DNA of 64,000 nt from CAXBNB01 sp049115735 (GTDB lineage Bacteria; Bacteroidota; Bacteroidia; Cytophagales; Cyclobacteriaceae). The translations under genes were made by a program, and so were the position numbers. Below are positions 39,921 to 48,718 of this stretch, piece by piece. Below the pieces are notes generated by a model, which saw nothing but the letters and a program-made list of their open reading frames with translations, was not told where the DNA came from and ran no database searches. Within the stretch, counting starts at the first letter, position 1. Each line of letters starts with the position of its first letter. The DNA lies in the NCBI GenBank assembly GCA_049115735.1, contig JAGDZP010000004.1, forward strand, positions 124,001 through 188,000. The letters are read 5' to 3'.

Positions 39921-40131
39921 CGGGCTTTTGCATTAGATTCAAAACAAATTTCCAACACTGAAATGCCGTATTATCTATTTGCAAGGCAAAAATCCGAGAT
40001 GATGTCTTCACAAACACCAAAAACTGCCGACAGTTAGTCTTTATCACAATGATGAAAACAGGGAATAAGTTGGATTACGGCCTAGAAAAAATGATTATTG
40101 TTTCTGGTTTTTGATTTATTTGGAGAAAGAA

Positions 40132-41229
40132 ATGCACACAGATATGTATTTGAGCATAGGGCTAATGTCGGGGACATCTCTGGATGGATTGGATTTGTGC
40201 TATTGTCAGTTTTGGGAAGAAGGTGAAGGTTGGAGCTATAAAATACTGGATACAGGATTTGAGGATTACCCTGAAGAACTATTGACCAGATTGACAAGAG
40301 CTAAACAATTGACCGCCTTAGACCTAAAACTACTTGATGTCGACTATGGCCGGTGGTTGGGCACAGCCGTCAAAAACTTCATTACTGATAAAGGTCTAGC
40401 TCCACAATTTATTAGCTCACACGGCTACACTGTTTTTCATCAACCTGAACAGTCGATGACCTGTCAAATTGGGTCCGGCCATGAAATATATTCGGCTTGT
40501 CAAGTGCCCGTTGTGTATAATTTCCGAGAACTAGACGTGAGCTTGGGAGGTCAAGGAGCTCCACTGGTACCTATAGGTGATCATTTTTTATTTTCTAAAT
40601 ATGACTATTGTCTCAACCTGGGAGGAATAGCAAACCTCTCATGCATTATAGAAAGGAAAAGAATAGCCTATGATATTGCTCCTGCAAATATGATTCTGAA
40701 TCATCAAGCAGGTAGACTGGGATTGGATTATGACAAAAACGGATCAATAGCTTCTGAAGGAAATATAGATAGTCAGTTACTAAAGCACTTATCGTCCCTC
40801 GATTACTATCAACAGGATTACCCCAAATCACTGGGTAGTGAATGGGTAGAGGGAAACATCCTTTCCATTAAAGAACTAGAAAGAATGAATCCAAGCGATG
40901 TGCTCGCTTCTTTTTGTCAGCATATATCCGATAGGATTTGTGATGACATTACAGTATTAGACAATCAACGATCAAAAGATAATGGCAAAGTATTGATAAC
41001 TGGCGGAGGGGCTAAGAACGCTTTCTTAGTAAACAAACTTAAAGAAAAACTGCCTGGCAGAATCGTTGTTCCCAATAATGATTTGATTGACTATAAAGAA
41101 GCATTGATTTTTGCTTTCCTTGGGTTATTGAGAATAAAAGGCCTGAATAATTGTCTCGCATCGGTGACTGGCGCTAGCCGAGACTGCTCCGGTGGAGAAA
41201 TAATTTCTGAACAAAAGATTATTTTGTAG
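40132..41229 (+). CDS. anmK: anhydro-N-acetylmuramic acid kinase AnmK
   Basis: Phosphorylates 1,6-anhydro-MurNAc from recycled peptidoglycan and opens the anhydro ring. 365 residues with the ATP-binding GLMSGTSLDGLDL at the N-terminus, the LNLGGIANLS block and ITGGGAKNAFL near the C-terminus, all typical of the family. The ATG at 40132 is preceded by GGAG at a 6-base distance, a better start than the TTG at 40111. No other recycling gene (murQ, nagZ) is next to it. Confidence 0.94.
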   Translation: MHTDMYLSIGLMSGTSLDGLDLCYCQFWEEGEGWSYKILDTGFEDYPEELLTRLTRAKQLTALDLKLLDVDYGRWLGTAVKNFITDKGLAPQFISSHGYTVFHQPEQSMTCQIGSGHEIYSACQVPVVYNFRELDVSLGGQGAPLVPIGDHFLFSKYDYCLNLGGIANLSCIIERKRIAYDIAPANMILNHQAGRLGLDYDKNGSIASEGNIDSQLLKHLSSLDYYQQDYPKSLGSEWVEGNILSIKELERMNPSDVLASFCQHISDRICDDITVLDNQRSKDNGKVLITGGGAKNAFLVNKLKEKLPGRIVVPNNDLIDYKEALIFAFLGLLRIKGLNNCLASVTGASRDCSGGEIISEQKIIL

Positions 41230-41352
41230 TTAATGAGCAAATAGTAATATTGTTTCAAATTTTGAATTAAAATTGCTATGTTGTAATTTGTAAAGAGCTA
41301 TTCTGAATTATTTAATTATTAGTCGCGAACCTGCTATGGATAAAAGGGGAAA

Positions 41353-41384
41353 TGTCCAATTTTTAAGCCGGACACCAGGCCTGG
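41353..41384 (+). promoter_or_regulatory. structured leader before the NhaD-like gene
   Basis: TGTCC (41353-41357) can pair with GGACA (41370-41374), directly followed by the 10-base palindrome CCAGGCCTGG (41375-41384). The 187-base gap upstream of the antiporter gene is otherwise featureless. It might be a regulatory leader or an operator; no known riboswitch class is recognised. Confidence 0.3.
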
Positions 41385-41416
41385 CATTTTATCGATAGAA
41401 AAGGAATATTCAAGTC

Positions 41417-42907
41417 ATGTACAAATCGCTTTTACTGTTTTTGTTTCTTGCAGTTGCCCCATTGGTGTGCTCTTATGCTGCTGATAACACAATAGCAGAT
41501 AACAGCGATAACAGCACTGAAATGACCCCTGTTGTTTCAGAGGAAGAAGGACATTCAACTGAAGAAGCACACCATCACGCACCTACCTGGTCGGTCATTC
41601 CTTTTGTGGTTTTGCTGCTTATGATCGCGACTGGACCGTTGTTTTACGAACATTTTTGGCACAAGAGCTACCCAGCTGTGGCAGTTTCTCTTGCTGCTCT
41701 GGTCGTCAGTTATTACATTTTTGGACTGCACAATGTTCATGCACCGGTACATGCCACCGCGGAATACGTTCAATTCATCGCCTTGCTCAGTGGGCTATTC
41801 ATAGCCTCGGGGGGCATTATGATTAAGGTTGACAAAGAAGCGAAACCATCGATCAATGTTATTCTTCTGCTTGTCGGTTCTGCTGTAGCCAATATTATAG
41901 GTACTACTGGAGCTTCAATGCTTTTGATTAGACCATTTATTAGGTTGAATAAAAATAGAATCAAGGCTTATCACATCATATTTTTTATTTTCATGGTAAG
42001 TAACATCGGTGGATCACTTACTCCCATAGGAGACCCTCCATTGTTCCTCGGATTCTTAAAGGGCGTGCCATTTTTCTGGACACTGCAATTCAATTTGATT
42101 CCTTGGGTATTTGCCCTGGCTATCCTTGCCATTATTTTCTACTTTATCGATAAGAACAACAAAGCTGACTATAGCTTTGGTGAGGATACAGAAGTTCCTA
42201 CTGGAAAAGTAAGCATTGTTGGTAGCAGAAATTTTGCCTGGCTGGCTGTGATTGTGGGTGCGGTATTTTTGGATCCAAATGTGTTGGACTGGGTTCCGGC
42301 CATTCACTATGAAGGACAAAAGTTTTCCTTTTGCAGAGAGATTATCATGCTGACTTGCGGATTCCTTTCTTATAAAATGGCCAGCAAGGAAGCACTTGAA
42401 GGAAATGATTTCAACTTCGAACCAATCCGTGAGGTGGCATTCATTTTCGTTGGAATTTTTGGTACCATGATGCCCGCACTCGAAATAGTAGGGAACTATG
42501 CCCAATCAGATGCCGGCGCTCAAATGATTACCTATAATACATTGTATTGGGGTACGGGAGCACTTTCAGGCTTCCTGGATAATGCACCTACATATATTAA
42601 TTTCCTTACAGCTGCCATGGCTTCTCAGGGTGGCTCTATCAATAACTTACAGGACGTGATCAACTATTCCAACGGAGGGTACGATAATTCACAATTGTCA
42701 TTGATGGCGATTTCTGTAGCTGCAGTATTCTTTGGAGCAATGACCTATATTGGAAATGGACCAAACTTTATGGTAAAATCTATCGCTGAGCAAGTTGGTA
42801 TCAAAATGCCTTCTTTCTTTGGGTACATCATTCGCTTTTCAATACCGATCCTGATACCTCTATTTATCGTGGTATGGCTGGTGTTCTTCTATTTTCAGAT
42901 TCTTTAG
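41417..42907 (+). CDS. NhaD-like sodium:proton antiporter
   Basis: An inner-membrane exchanger of 496 residues (ion transporter superfamily). A signal-like N-terminus (LLLFLFLAVAPLVCSYA) is followed by an acidic, His-rich periplasmic segment (EEEGHSTEEAHHHAP) and then 11-12 helices. Conserved blocks include GTTGASMLLIRPFIR, SNIGGSLTPIGDPPLFLGF and FLDNAPTYINFLTAAMAS, the paired half-helices expected for the ion site. Sodium extrusion would suit a marine organism. The histidine-rich stretch is unusual and may sense pH or bind metal. Confidence 0.88.
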   Translation: MYKSLLLFLFLAVAPLVCSYAADNTIADNSDNSTEMTPVVSEEEGHSTEEAHHHAPTWSVIPFVVLLLMIATGPLFYEHFWHKSYPAVAVSLAALVVSYYIFGLHNVHAPVHATAEYVQFIALLSGLFIASGGIMIKVDKEAKPSINVILLLVGSAVANIIGTTGASMLLIRPFIRLNKNRIKAYHIIFFIFMVSNIGGSLTPIGDPPLFLGFLKGVPFFWTLQFNLIPWVFALAILAIIFYFIDKNNKADYSFGEDTEVPTGKVSIVGSRNFAWLAVIVGAVFLDPNVLDWVPAIHYEGQKFSFCREIIMLTCGFLSYKMASKEALEGNDFNFEPIREVAFIFVGIFGTMMPALEIVGNYAQSDAGAQMITYNTLYWGTGALSGFLDNAPTYINFLTAAMASQGGSINNLQDVINYSNGGYDNSQLSLMAISVAAVFFGAMTYIGNGPNFMVKSIAEQVGIKMPSFFGYIIRFSIPILIPLFIVVWLVFFYFQIL

Positions 42908-42916
42908 ATTGCCGAC

Positions 42917-43468
42917 CTAGCCACCAAAGCACTTAAACGCTCTGTAGCTATTCCATTTTTTACCATCATGCTTTAGCAGATGATAACCGTCTACTATAAA
43001 TTCTGCATTATACGACTGCTCAGAAAAATAATCTTTGGCCGATAGGAACACGTTTTTTTTCAAGTCTCTGAATGCTATGGTCATGTGAGGATGAAAAGGT
43101 TTATCTTTATAGTCAGCATTGAACAAATTCAATTCGAGTCTCACATGTTTGACAAGCTTACTTTGCAGTTCGGCCAATTGAGCATCTGGCATCACATCTA
43201 CAAACACAACTTTTGGGGGAAAGAAATCAAAATTCGAAAGCTCAACTGTAAAAGGAGCTGAACTCATTTCGAAATTGATGAGACTATTTAAGAGTTTTTC
43301 TTCCTTGGACTCCTTCCACTTAAAAGGCATATGTAGAGTGATATGTGGGGGAGATCTAAGAGCAGCCTTAGACTCAAATTGGTCAAAAACCAACTGCTTA
43401 AGTTGTGCCACCTCAGTGTATATGGGCTCAGGCGGAACAATCGCCAAAAAGTACAAGCACTCCTTCAT
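42917..43468 (-). CDS. 2H phosphoesterase (2'-5' RNA ligase-like)
   Basis: 183 residues with the two HxT motifs that define the 2H superfamily: HITLH (about residue 44) and HPHMTIAF (about 127). Members hydrolyse or form 2',5' or cyclic phosphodiester bonds in RNA or nucleotides. The ATG at 43468 is used; an in-frame TTG lies three codons upstream. It converges on the antiporter gene with 9 bases between stops. Confidence 0.87.
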   Translation of the reverse strand: MKECLYFLAIVPPEPIYTEVAQLKQLVFDQFESKAALRSPPHITLHMPFKWKESKEEKLLNSLINFEMSSAPFTVELSNFDFFPPKVVFVDVMPDAQLAELQSKLVKHVRLELNLFNADYKDKPFHPHMTIAFRDLKKNVFLSAKDYFSEQSYNAEFIVDGYHLLKHDGKKWNSYRAFKCFGG

Positions 43469-43545
43469 TAGGGGCAATATAAAACTAAATTGGCAGTGAT
43501 GATTGCTTGATGTAAATTCGTGGCTCTCAAATTACCACGCGACCA

Positions 43546-44301
43546 ATGGATATTTTCTCACAGTTTGACATTAACACCACTCAATGGCTTTGGGTGATTG
43601 CCTGCGGTGTTTTTGTGGGCATGTCAAAGGCCGGGATATCGGGATTAGGAATGTTTGTTGTTCCGGTTTTAGCCTCTGTATTTGGAGCCAAAGAATCGAC
43701 CGGCATAGTGCTCCCTATGCTCATTATGGCCGACATCATGGCCGTCATCTATTACAATAGACATGCAAATATGAAACTCTTGGTGAAGGTAGCACCGGCT
43801 ACCATCACAGGTGTCTTTCTTGCCATTTGGATAGGAGACCTGATCAATGATCAACAGTTCAAAGCACTGCTGGCAGTCATAGTTATACTGGGCGTAATTA
43901 TCATGATTTGGCATGAACTCAAAAAATCAAATGAGGCTATACCTCACAATTGGACCTTTGCATCTATGGCCGGGCTCCTTGGAGGATTTACCACAATGAT
44001 CGGGAATGCAGCCGGGCCGGTAATGTCCATTTACTTTCTGGCCATGAGGCTAAAAAAGAATAACTTCATTGGAACAGCAGCCTGGTTTTTTTTACTGGTC
44101 AATGTTTTTAAAGTGCCATTTCATATCACGATATGGCATACGATAACGCTGAATACCTTCCTGTTCAATCTTGCTACACTACCACTAATTGTAATAGGCA
44201 TGGTTGCCGGCATCAAAATCGTAAAGTATATTCCTGAAAAGCCATATAGAATATTCATTATATCAACGGTTACGCTCGCAGCGCTTAAGCTATTCTTTTA
44301 A
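43546..44301 (+). CDS. TauE/SafE family anion exporter
   Basis: 251 residues with seven to eight membrane helices and the two-fold internal repeat of this family: GVFVGMSKAGISGLGMFVVP in the first half and GGFTTMIGNAAGPVMSIYFL in the second. Members move sulfite, sulfonates or organosulfur acids across the inner membrane. There is no sulfur gene nearby to narrow the substrate. The next membrane protein gene starts 42 bases downstream. Confidence 0.9.
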   Translation: MDIFSQFDINTTQWLWVIACGVFVGMSKAGISGLGMFVVPVLASVFGAKESTGIVLPMLIMADIMAVIYYNRHANMKLLVKVAPATITGVFLAIWIGDLINDQQFKALLAVIVILGVIIMIWHELKKSNEAIPHNWTFASMAGLLGGFTTMIGNAAGPVMSIYFLAMRLKKNNFIGTAAWFFLLVNVFKVPFHITIWHTITLNTFLFNLATLPLIVIGMVAGIKIVKYIPEKPYRIFIISTVTLAALKLFF

Positions 44302-44343
44302 AAGTCTCACTTGCATGTTAATTTCGGGTATTCATTTTCAGCA

Positions 44344-45039
44344 ATGACAATCGTTAATTTTCTTGTTGGTGCTTTTCTTATTGGGCTTGGCTTTTTGGTA
44401 AAGAGCAATCCCGACCTCATTGCGGGTTACAATACCATGTCGGAGGAAAAGCGGAAGAATGTTGACATAGATGGTCTCAGCACCATGATGCGCAATTGTT
44501 TGGTAGCCATGGGTGGGTTACTGATTCTCATTCATTTCTTACTGGCAGCATTGAATATGCGATCGATCTTGCCGCTGTTCATGATTATTCACATCTTCTC
44601 ATTTACGTGTGTGATGGTTGTGCTTGCCCAGAATTACGACAAGAACAAAAAATCATGGCTAAAAAAATACTTCGGGGTATTATTAGTTGTTGGAATTGCT
44701 CTTTTTGTAGGTTTTAAACTTTACTATGACACAAGGGCTAATAGCTTTAAGATATCAAATGACACCATCATCATCGAGGGAGCTTATGCCATGTCTGATA
44801 AGATGACGAGCATTGATCTGATTGATTCCATCCCAAAAGTAGAAGGAAAGGTGAACGGTCTTGGCATCAGTGGAATAAGGAAAGGCACATTTAGAATAGC
44901 CAACTGGGGTAACTGTCAGCTGTATATAGAGTCGGCCAATGGACCATTCATCCTTGTAAAAACTTCCGGTAAAAAGATTATCATTAACCAGGCAGAGCCT
45001 CAGCAGACGAAGGCACTTTTTGACCAGCTTACTGAATGA
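44344..45039 (+). CDS. DUF3784-type membrane protein with a PH-like C-terminal domain
   Basis: 231 residues from the ATG at 44344 (a TTG at 44311 would give an extended N-terminus). The N-terminal half has four helices and the DUF3784 sequence DLIAGYNTMSEEKRKNVD after the first. The C-terminal 90 residues, from ISNDTIIIEGAY to GPFILVKTSGKKIII, look like a bacterial PH domain (a small barrel). It overlaps the SdpI-like gene by ATGA, so the two are coupled. Its function is unknown; a shared role in envelope stress or toxin immunity is inferred from the partner. Confidence 0.78.
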   Translation: MTIVNFLVGAFLIGLGFLVKSNPDLIAGYNTMSEEKRKNVDIDGLSTMMRNCLVAMGGLLILIHFLLAALNMRSILPLFMIIHIFSFTCVMVVLAQNYDKNKKSWLKKYFGVLLVVGIALFVGFKLYYDTRANSFKISNDTIIIEGAYAMSDKMTSIDLIDSIPKVEGKVNGLGISGIRKGTFRIANWGNCQLYIESANGPFILVKTSGKKIIINQAEPQQTKALFDQLTE

Positions 45040-45398
45040 TTAAAAACGTGCTGATGGATCATTCTATATGGATAATATTGATGATGACTTTGTTCTCTGC
45101 TGTATATCGTTTTTTTCCACCCAAGAAAATCAATATGCTATATGGTTATCGAACCAATCGTTCCATGAAGACCCAGGAGATTTGGAATGAAAGCAATAGA
45201 TTTTTCTCCATGCTATGGTTTTGGTTCAACCTGGCTACACTCATGGCTTGGATCATCTTGAAATCCCTTAACGTTACATCAACTCTAGTTCAATATCTCC
45301 TCTTCACAAATCTTGGTGGTATTTTCATCCTAATCCTATTTACAGAAATCCACCTTCGCAAAAACTTTGATCGCGACGGAAAAAGGAAAGAAGTCTAG
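45036..45398 (+). CDS. SdpI-family membrane protein
   Basis: 120 residues with three helices. The SdpI signature YGYRTNRSMKTQEIWNESNRF lies between helices 1 and 2. In Bacillus, SdpI gives immunity to the SdpC toxin; in most other bacteria the role is untested. It is translationally coupled to the preceding DUF3784/PH protein. No SdpC-like toxin is visible nearby. Confidence 0.87.
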   Translation: MIKNVLMDHSIWIILMMTLFSAVYRFFPPKKINMLYGYRTNRSMKTQEIWNESNRFFSMLWFWFNLATLMAWIILKSLNVTSTLVQYLLFTNLGGIFILILFTEIHLRKNFDRDGKRKEV

Positions 45399-45519
45399 AT
45401 AGATCAGTTTCTGAGCCTTGATGGAATAAGTCATCCTTACTTTGAATAAGAGTGCAAAAAGTACTTCTTTTGCGCTCCGGAATAGTTTAACCGGAATATT
45501 AGTTTAAAAACACAACAAA

Positions 45520-46968
45520 GTGAGCACACTAAAACGCACAAAAATCAAGGAGATTCTTTCAGCTGGAGTGGCTGAAAAGGCAGTTGTAAAAGGTTGGGTA
45601 AGGACAAAAAGGGGCAACAAGAATGTTTCGTTTATTGCCTTGAACGATGGTTCCACCATCAACAACCTGCAATTAGTCGCTGATCCAAATTTGATTAGTG
45701 AAGATGTGCTTAAACTAGTTACTACAGGAGCGTGTATTTCAGCAGAAGGGGAAATTGTAGAATCACAAGGCTCGGGACAAAGTGTAGAAATGCATGTGTC
45801 TGCCTTGGAAGTGTATGGATCGGCTGATCCCGATAAATATCCGCTACAACCCAAGAAACACTCCATGGAGTTTTTGCGGGAAATCGCTCACTTGCGCCCA
45901 AGAACTAACACTTTTGGAGCTGTATATCGTGTAAGGCATGCAATGATTTTTGCAATACACAAATTCTTCAATGACAAGGGTTTCTTAAATATACATACGC
46001 CAATTATTACCGGGTCTGATGCTGAGGGAGCAGGAGAAACCTTTCATGTGACCACTCTGGATTTGGAGAATGTGCCCAAGAATGAGGAGGGCTCGGTTGA
46101 TTACAAACAAGACTTTTTTGATAAAGAAGCCAACCTAACCGTATCGGGACAGCTCGAAGGTGAGTTGGCAGCTATGGCGCTATCTGATATTTACACATTC
46201 GGCCCTACGTTCCGTGCCGAAAACTCCAACACGACAAGACACCTTGCGGAATTCTGGATGATCGAGCCAGAGATGGCCTTTGCCGATCTAAACGATGACA
46301 TGGATCTGGCGGAGGAAATGCTAAAGTACATCGTGAATTATGCTTTAGAAAACTGTGCCGATGATTTGGAATTTCTCAACAAACGAGAACTGGATGAGGA
46401 GAAAAACAAGCCAGCCATTGAGCGAAACGAAATGCCTCTATTGGATAGGCTAAAGTTTGTTGTTGACAATGACTTTGTTCGCATTACTTATACAGAGGCG
46501 ATTGATATACTGAGGAACTCAAAGCCAAACAAAAAGAAGAAATTTCAATATCTGATTGATGGCTGGGGTGCCGATCTACAATCGGAACATGAAAGGTTTT
46601 TAGTAGAAAAACATTTCAAGAAACCAGTTATCTTGTCTGATTACCCAAAAGACATTAAAGCATTCTACATGCGTCAAAATGATGATGACAAGACTGTTGC
46701 GGCCATGGATATCCTTTTCCCAGGAATTGGTGAGATTGTCGGTGGTTCGCAGCGTGAAGAGCGCTACGATAAGCTTGTGGCGCGCATGGAAGAAATGAAT
46801 GTTCCAAAAGACGAGCTTTGGTGGTATTTGGATACTCGTAAATTCGGATCAGCACCTCATGCTGGGTTTGGCTTAGGGTTTGAAAGAATGATACTCTTCG
46901 TGACCGGCATGACCAACATCAGAGACGTAATTCCTTTCCCAAGGACTCCAGGGAGTGCCGAGTTTTAA
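45520..46968 (+). CDS. asnS: asparaginyl-tRNA synthetase AsnS
   Basis: Charges tRNA-Asn with asparagine. 482 residues, starting at a GTG (45520). An N-terminal OB-fold anticodon-binding domain (AVVKGWVRTKRGNKNVSFIA) is followed by the class II core: motif 2 FRAENSNTTRHLAEFWMIEP and motif 3 GFGLGFERMILFVTGM. An insertion near 210-280 lengthens it relative to AspS-like forms, which is usual for AsnS. Monocistronic. Confidence 0.97.
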   Translation: MSTLKRTKIKEILSAGVAEKAVVKGWVRTKRGNKNVSFIALNDGSTINNLQLVADPNLISEDVLKLVTTGACISAEGEIVESQGSGQSVEMHVSALEVYGSADPDKYPLQPKKHSMEFLREIAHLRPRTNTFGAVYRVRHAMIFAIHKFFNDKGFLNIHTPIITGSDAEGAGETFHVTTLDLENVPKNEEGSVDYKQDFFDKEANLTVSGQLEGELAAMALSDIYTFGPTFRAENSNTTRHLAEFWMIEPEMAFADLNDDMDLAEEMLKYIVNYALENCADDLEFLNKRELDEEKNKPAIERNEMPLLDRLKFVVDNDFVRITYTEAIDILRNSKPNKKKKFQYLIDGWGADLQSEHERFLVEKHFKKPVILSDYPKDIKAFYMRQNDDDKTVAAMDILFPGIGEIVGGSQREERYDKLVARMEEMNVPKDELWWYLDTRKFGSAPHAGFGLGFERMILFVTGMTNIRDVIPFPRTPGSAEF

Positions 46969-47040
46969 TCGGTTGTAAACCTATGTCATGATTATATTCT
47001 TCTCTGACTTTGTAAGGAAATTGCTATTTTTACTAAGACT

Positions 47041-47301
47041 ATGCCGGAGATATCAGGATTTTATGGAATTGTAATCACTATGTATTTTCAGGATCACAAT
47101 CCACCGCATTTTCATGCGCGATATCAGGAATTTAAGGCTGAATATGATATAAAAACTTTAGAATTGTTAGCTGGACAGCTTCCTGGAAGAGCTCATTCTT
47201 TAGTTCTCGAATGGGCGTCACAGCACAGAGTTGAATTACTTGAGAATTGGAAAAACGCTTCCATTCCTACTACGTTAAACAAGATTGAACCATTAAATTG
47301 A
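47041..47301 (+). CDS. DUF4160 family protein
   Basis: 86 residues with the full DUF4160 pattern: MPEISGFYGIVITMYFQDHN, then PPHFHARYQEFKAEYDI, then LELLAGQLPGRA. The conserved HN-PPHFH histidine cluster suggests metal binding or catalysis. It is 6 bases upstream of a DUF2442 gene. Such pairs recur in scattered positions in many genomes and are proposed, but not firmly shown, to be toxin-antitoxin modules. Confidence 0.9.
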   Translation: MPEISGFYGIVITMYFQDHNPPHFHARYQEFKAEYDIKTLELLAGQLPGRAHSLVLEWASQHRVELLENWKNASIPTTLNKIEPLN

Positions 47302-47307
47302 AGATGT

Positions 47308-47553
47308 ATGACTGAAGTTATTCAGATTGATGTATTGGACGAATACAAACTTAGGATTACCTTCAACGATTCGGAAAAAAAGGTTGTAAACATCCGTCCA
47401 TTCCTTGGTAAAGGCTTTACCAAGGAATTATTAGAATATGACTATTTCAAGCAAGTGGAAATAGAAGAAGGAGGCGGAATCGCATGGCCAAATGGTTACG
47501 ATTTTTGTCCCAACTTTCTTAAGGAATTACAAGGAGAAGAATTGGTGGCCTAA
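47308..47553 (+). CDS. DUF2442 family protein
   Basis: 81 residues: IDVLDEYKLRITFNDSEKKV, VVNIRPFLG, and the signature GGGIAWPNGYDFCPNFL near the end. DUF2442 members are small and usually found beside DUF4160, as here. The stop overlaps the end of the convergent pheS gene by 4 bases. Confidence 0.9.
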   Translation: MTEVIQIDVLDEYKLRITFNDSEKKVVNIRPFLGKGFTKELLEYDYFKQVEIEEGGGIAWPNGYDFCPNFLKELQGEELVA

Positions 47554-48587
47554 AAACTGCCTTGAAACTGTCTCAGAAATCTCACATCATTTTCTGAGAA
47601 TAATCGGAGATCATCGATCTGGTATTTTAGCATAGCGATCCTTTCTATACCCATACCAAACGCGAATCCTGTATATTCTTCAGGGTCAATTCCACAATTA
47701 GCCAGGACATTTGGGTCAACCATCCCAGAACCTGCTATTTCCACCCAGTTGGTGTATTTGCAAACATTACAGCCTTTTCCGTGGCAGATGAAACAACTCA
47801 CATCGATCTCAGCACTGGGCTCGGTGAAAGGAAAGTATGAAGGACGGAAACGAATCTTGGTGTCCTTGCCGAACATCTCTTTTGCAAAATGATATACGGT
47901 TTGCTTTAAGTCTTTGAAGCCTACATTTTTATCCACGTACAGCCCTTCAACTTGATGGAAGAAGCAATGCGCCCTGGCGGAAATTGCCTCATTCCTATAC
48001 ACCCGTCCCGGCATAATTGATCGAAAAGGAGGCTTTTGATTCTCCATCAATCTGATCTGAACATTTGAAGTGTGAGTCCTTAAGACCTTGTCCGGATTTT
48101 TTTCTATAAAAAAAGTATCCTGCATCTCACGTGCAGGGTGGTTTTCAGGAAAATTGAGTGCGGTGAAGTTGTAAAAGTCCTCCTCGATCTCTGGCCCATC
48201 CGCCACATTGAAGCCCATTCTCTCGAAAATTTCAATGACTTTATTTTTTGTCAACGTCAGCGGATGGATACTTCCCAATTCGTTTGGTACTTCTGGCAAT
48301 GTGAGATCCACTCCTCCTTCTCCCTGGCTGGAAGAGTCATTGCTATCCAAAGAAGAAGATAGCTCCTTAAGTTTCTCTTGCGCTTTAGCCTTTAATTCAT
48401 TCAGCGCAACTCCAAACTGCTTTTTCTGTTCGTTGGGTACATTTTTGAAGTCGTTGAAAAGATCAGAAACCACACTCTTCTTACTGATGAACTTAATTCG
48501 GAACTCCTCCAAATCATCTTTCGTTTTCACTTTGATCGATTCCAGTTCGGCCTTAAATTTTTCTACCTTATCAAACATGCGCTTCAA
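47550..48587 (-). CDS. pheS: phenylalanyl-tRNA synthetase alpha subunit PheS
   Basis: The catalytic subunit of the heterotetramer that charges tRNA-Phe. 345 residues: an N-terminal coiled coil that contacts the tRNA, then class II motifs including HPAREMQDTFF, RTHTSNVQIR and the terminal GFAFGMGIERIAMLKY. A cysteine set CFICHGKGCNVCKY is typical of many PheS proteins. pheT is not adjacent, as is common in Bacteroidota. A TACTTTTG promoter element lies upstream. Confidence 0.97.
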   Translation of the reverse strand: MKRMFDKVEKFKAELESIKVKTKDDLEEFRIKFISKKSVVSDLFNDFKNVPNEQKKQFGVALNELKAKAQEKLKELSSSLDSNDSSSQGEGGVDLTLPEVPNELGSIHPLTLTKNKVIEIFERMGFNVADGPEIEEDFYNFTALNFPENHPAREMQDTFFIEKNPDKVLRTHTSNVQIRLMENQKPPFRSIMPGRVYRNEAISARAHCFFHQVEGLYVDKNVGFKDLKQTVYHFAKEMFGKDTKIRFRPSYFPFTEPSAEIDVSCFICHGKGCNVCKYTNWVEIAGSGMVDPNVLANCGIDPEEYTGFAFGMGIERIAMLKYQIDDLRLFSENDVRFLRQFQGSF

Positions 48588-48598
48588 ATAAATTTCGG

Positions 48599-48606
48599 CA
48601 AAAGTA
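48599..48606 (-). promoter_or_regulatory. promoter -7 element for pheS
   Basis: TACTTTTG on the minus strand matches TAnnTTTG, 11 bases before the pheS ATG. No good TTG at -33. Confidence 0.45.
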
Positions 48607-48643
48607 ATGAGAGTTTGTCAAAACATGGAATGCCATTGGCTAT

Positions 48644-48717
48644 TCATGGCATGGCTCTCAGAAAATAATATTTCAGCCTAGTTTAGAACAAGAGGAATAA
48701 ATTCAGCCATGCCATGA
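48644..48717. repeat. 13-base perfect inverted repeat flanking 48 bases
   Basis: TCATGGCATGGCT (48644-48656) and AGCCATGCCATGA (48705-48717) are exact inverse copies. The right arm touches the end of the FAD oxidoreductase gene. There is no T run, so it is not a simple terminator. It might be a small mobile-element footprint or a long-loop mRNA hairpin between the oxidoreductase and pheS. Confidence 0.5.
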
Positions 48718-48718
48718 G

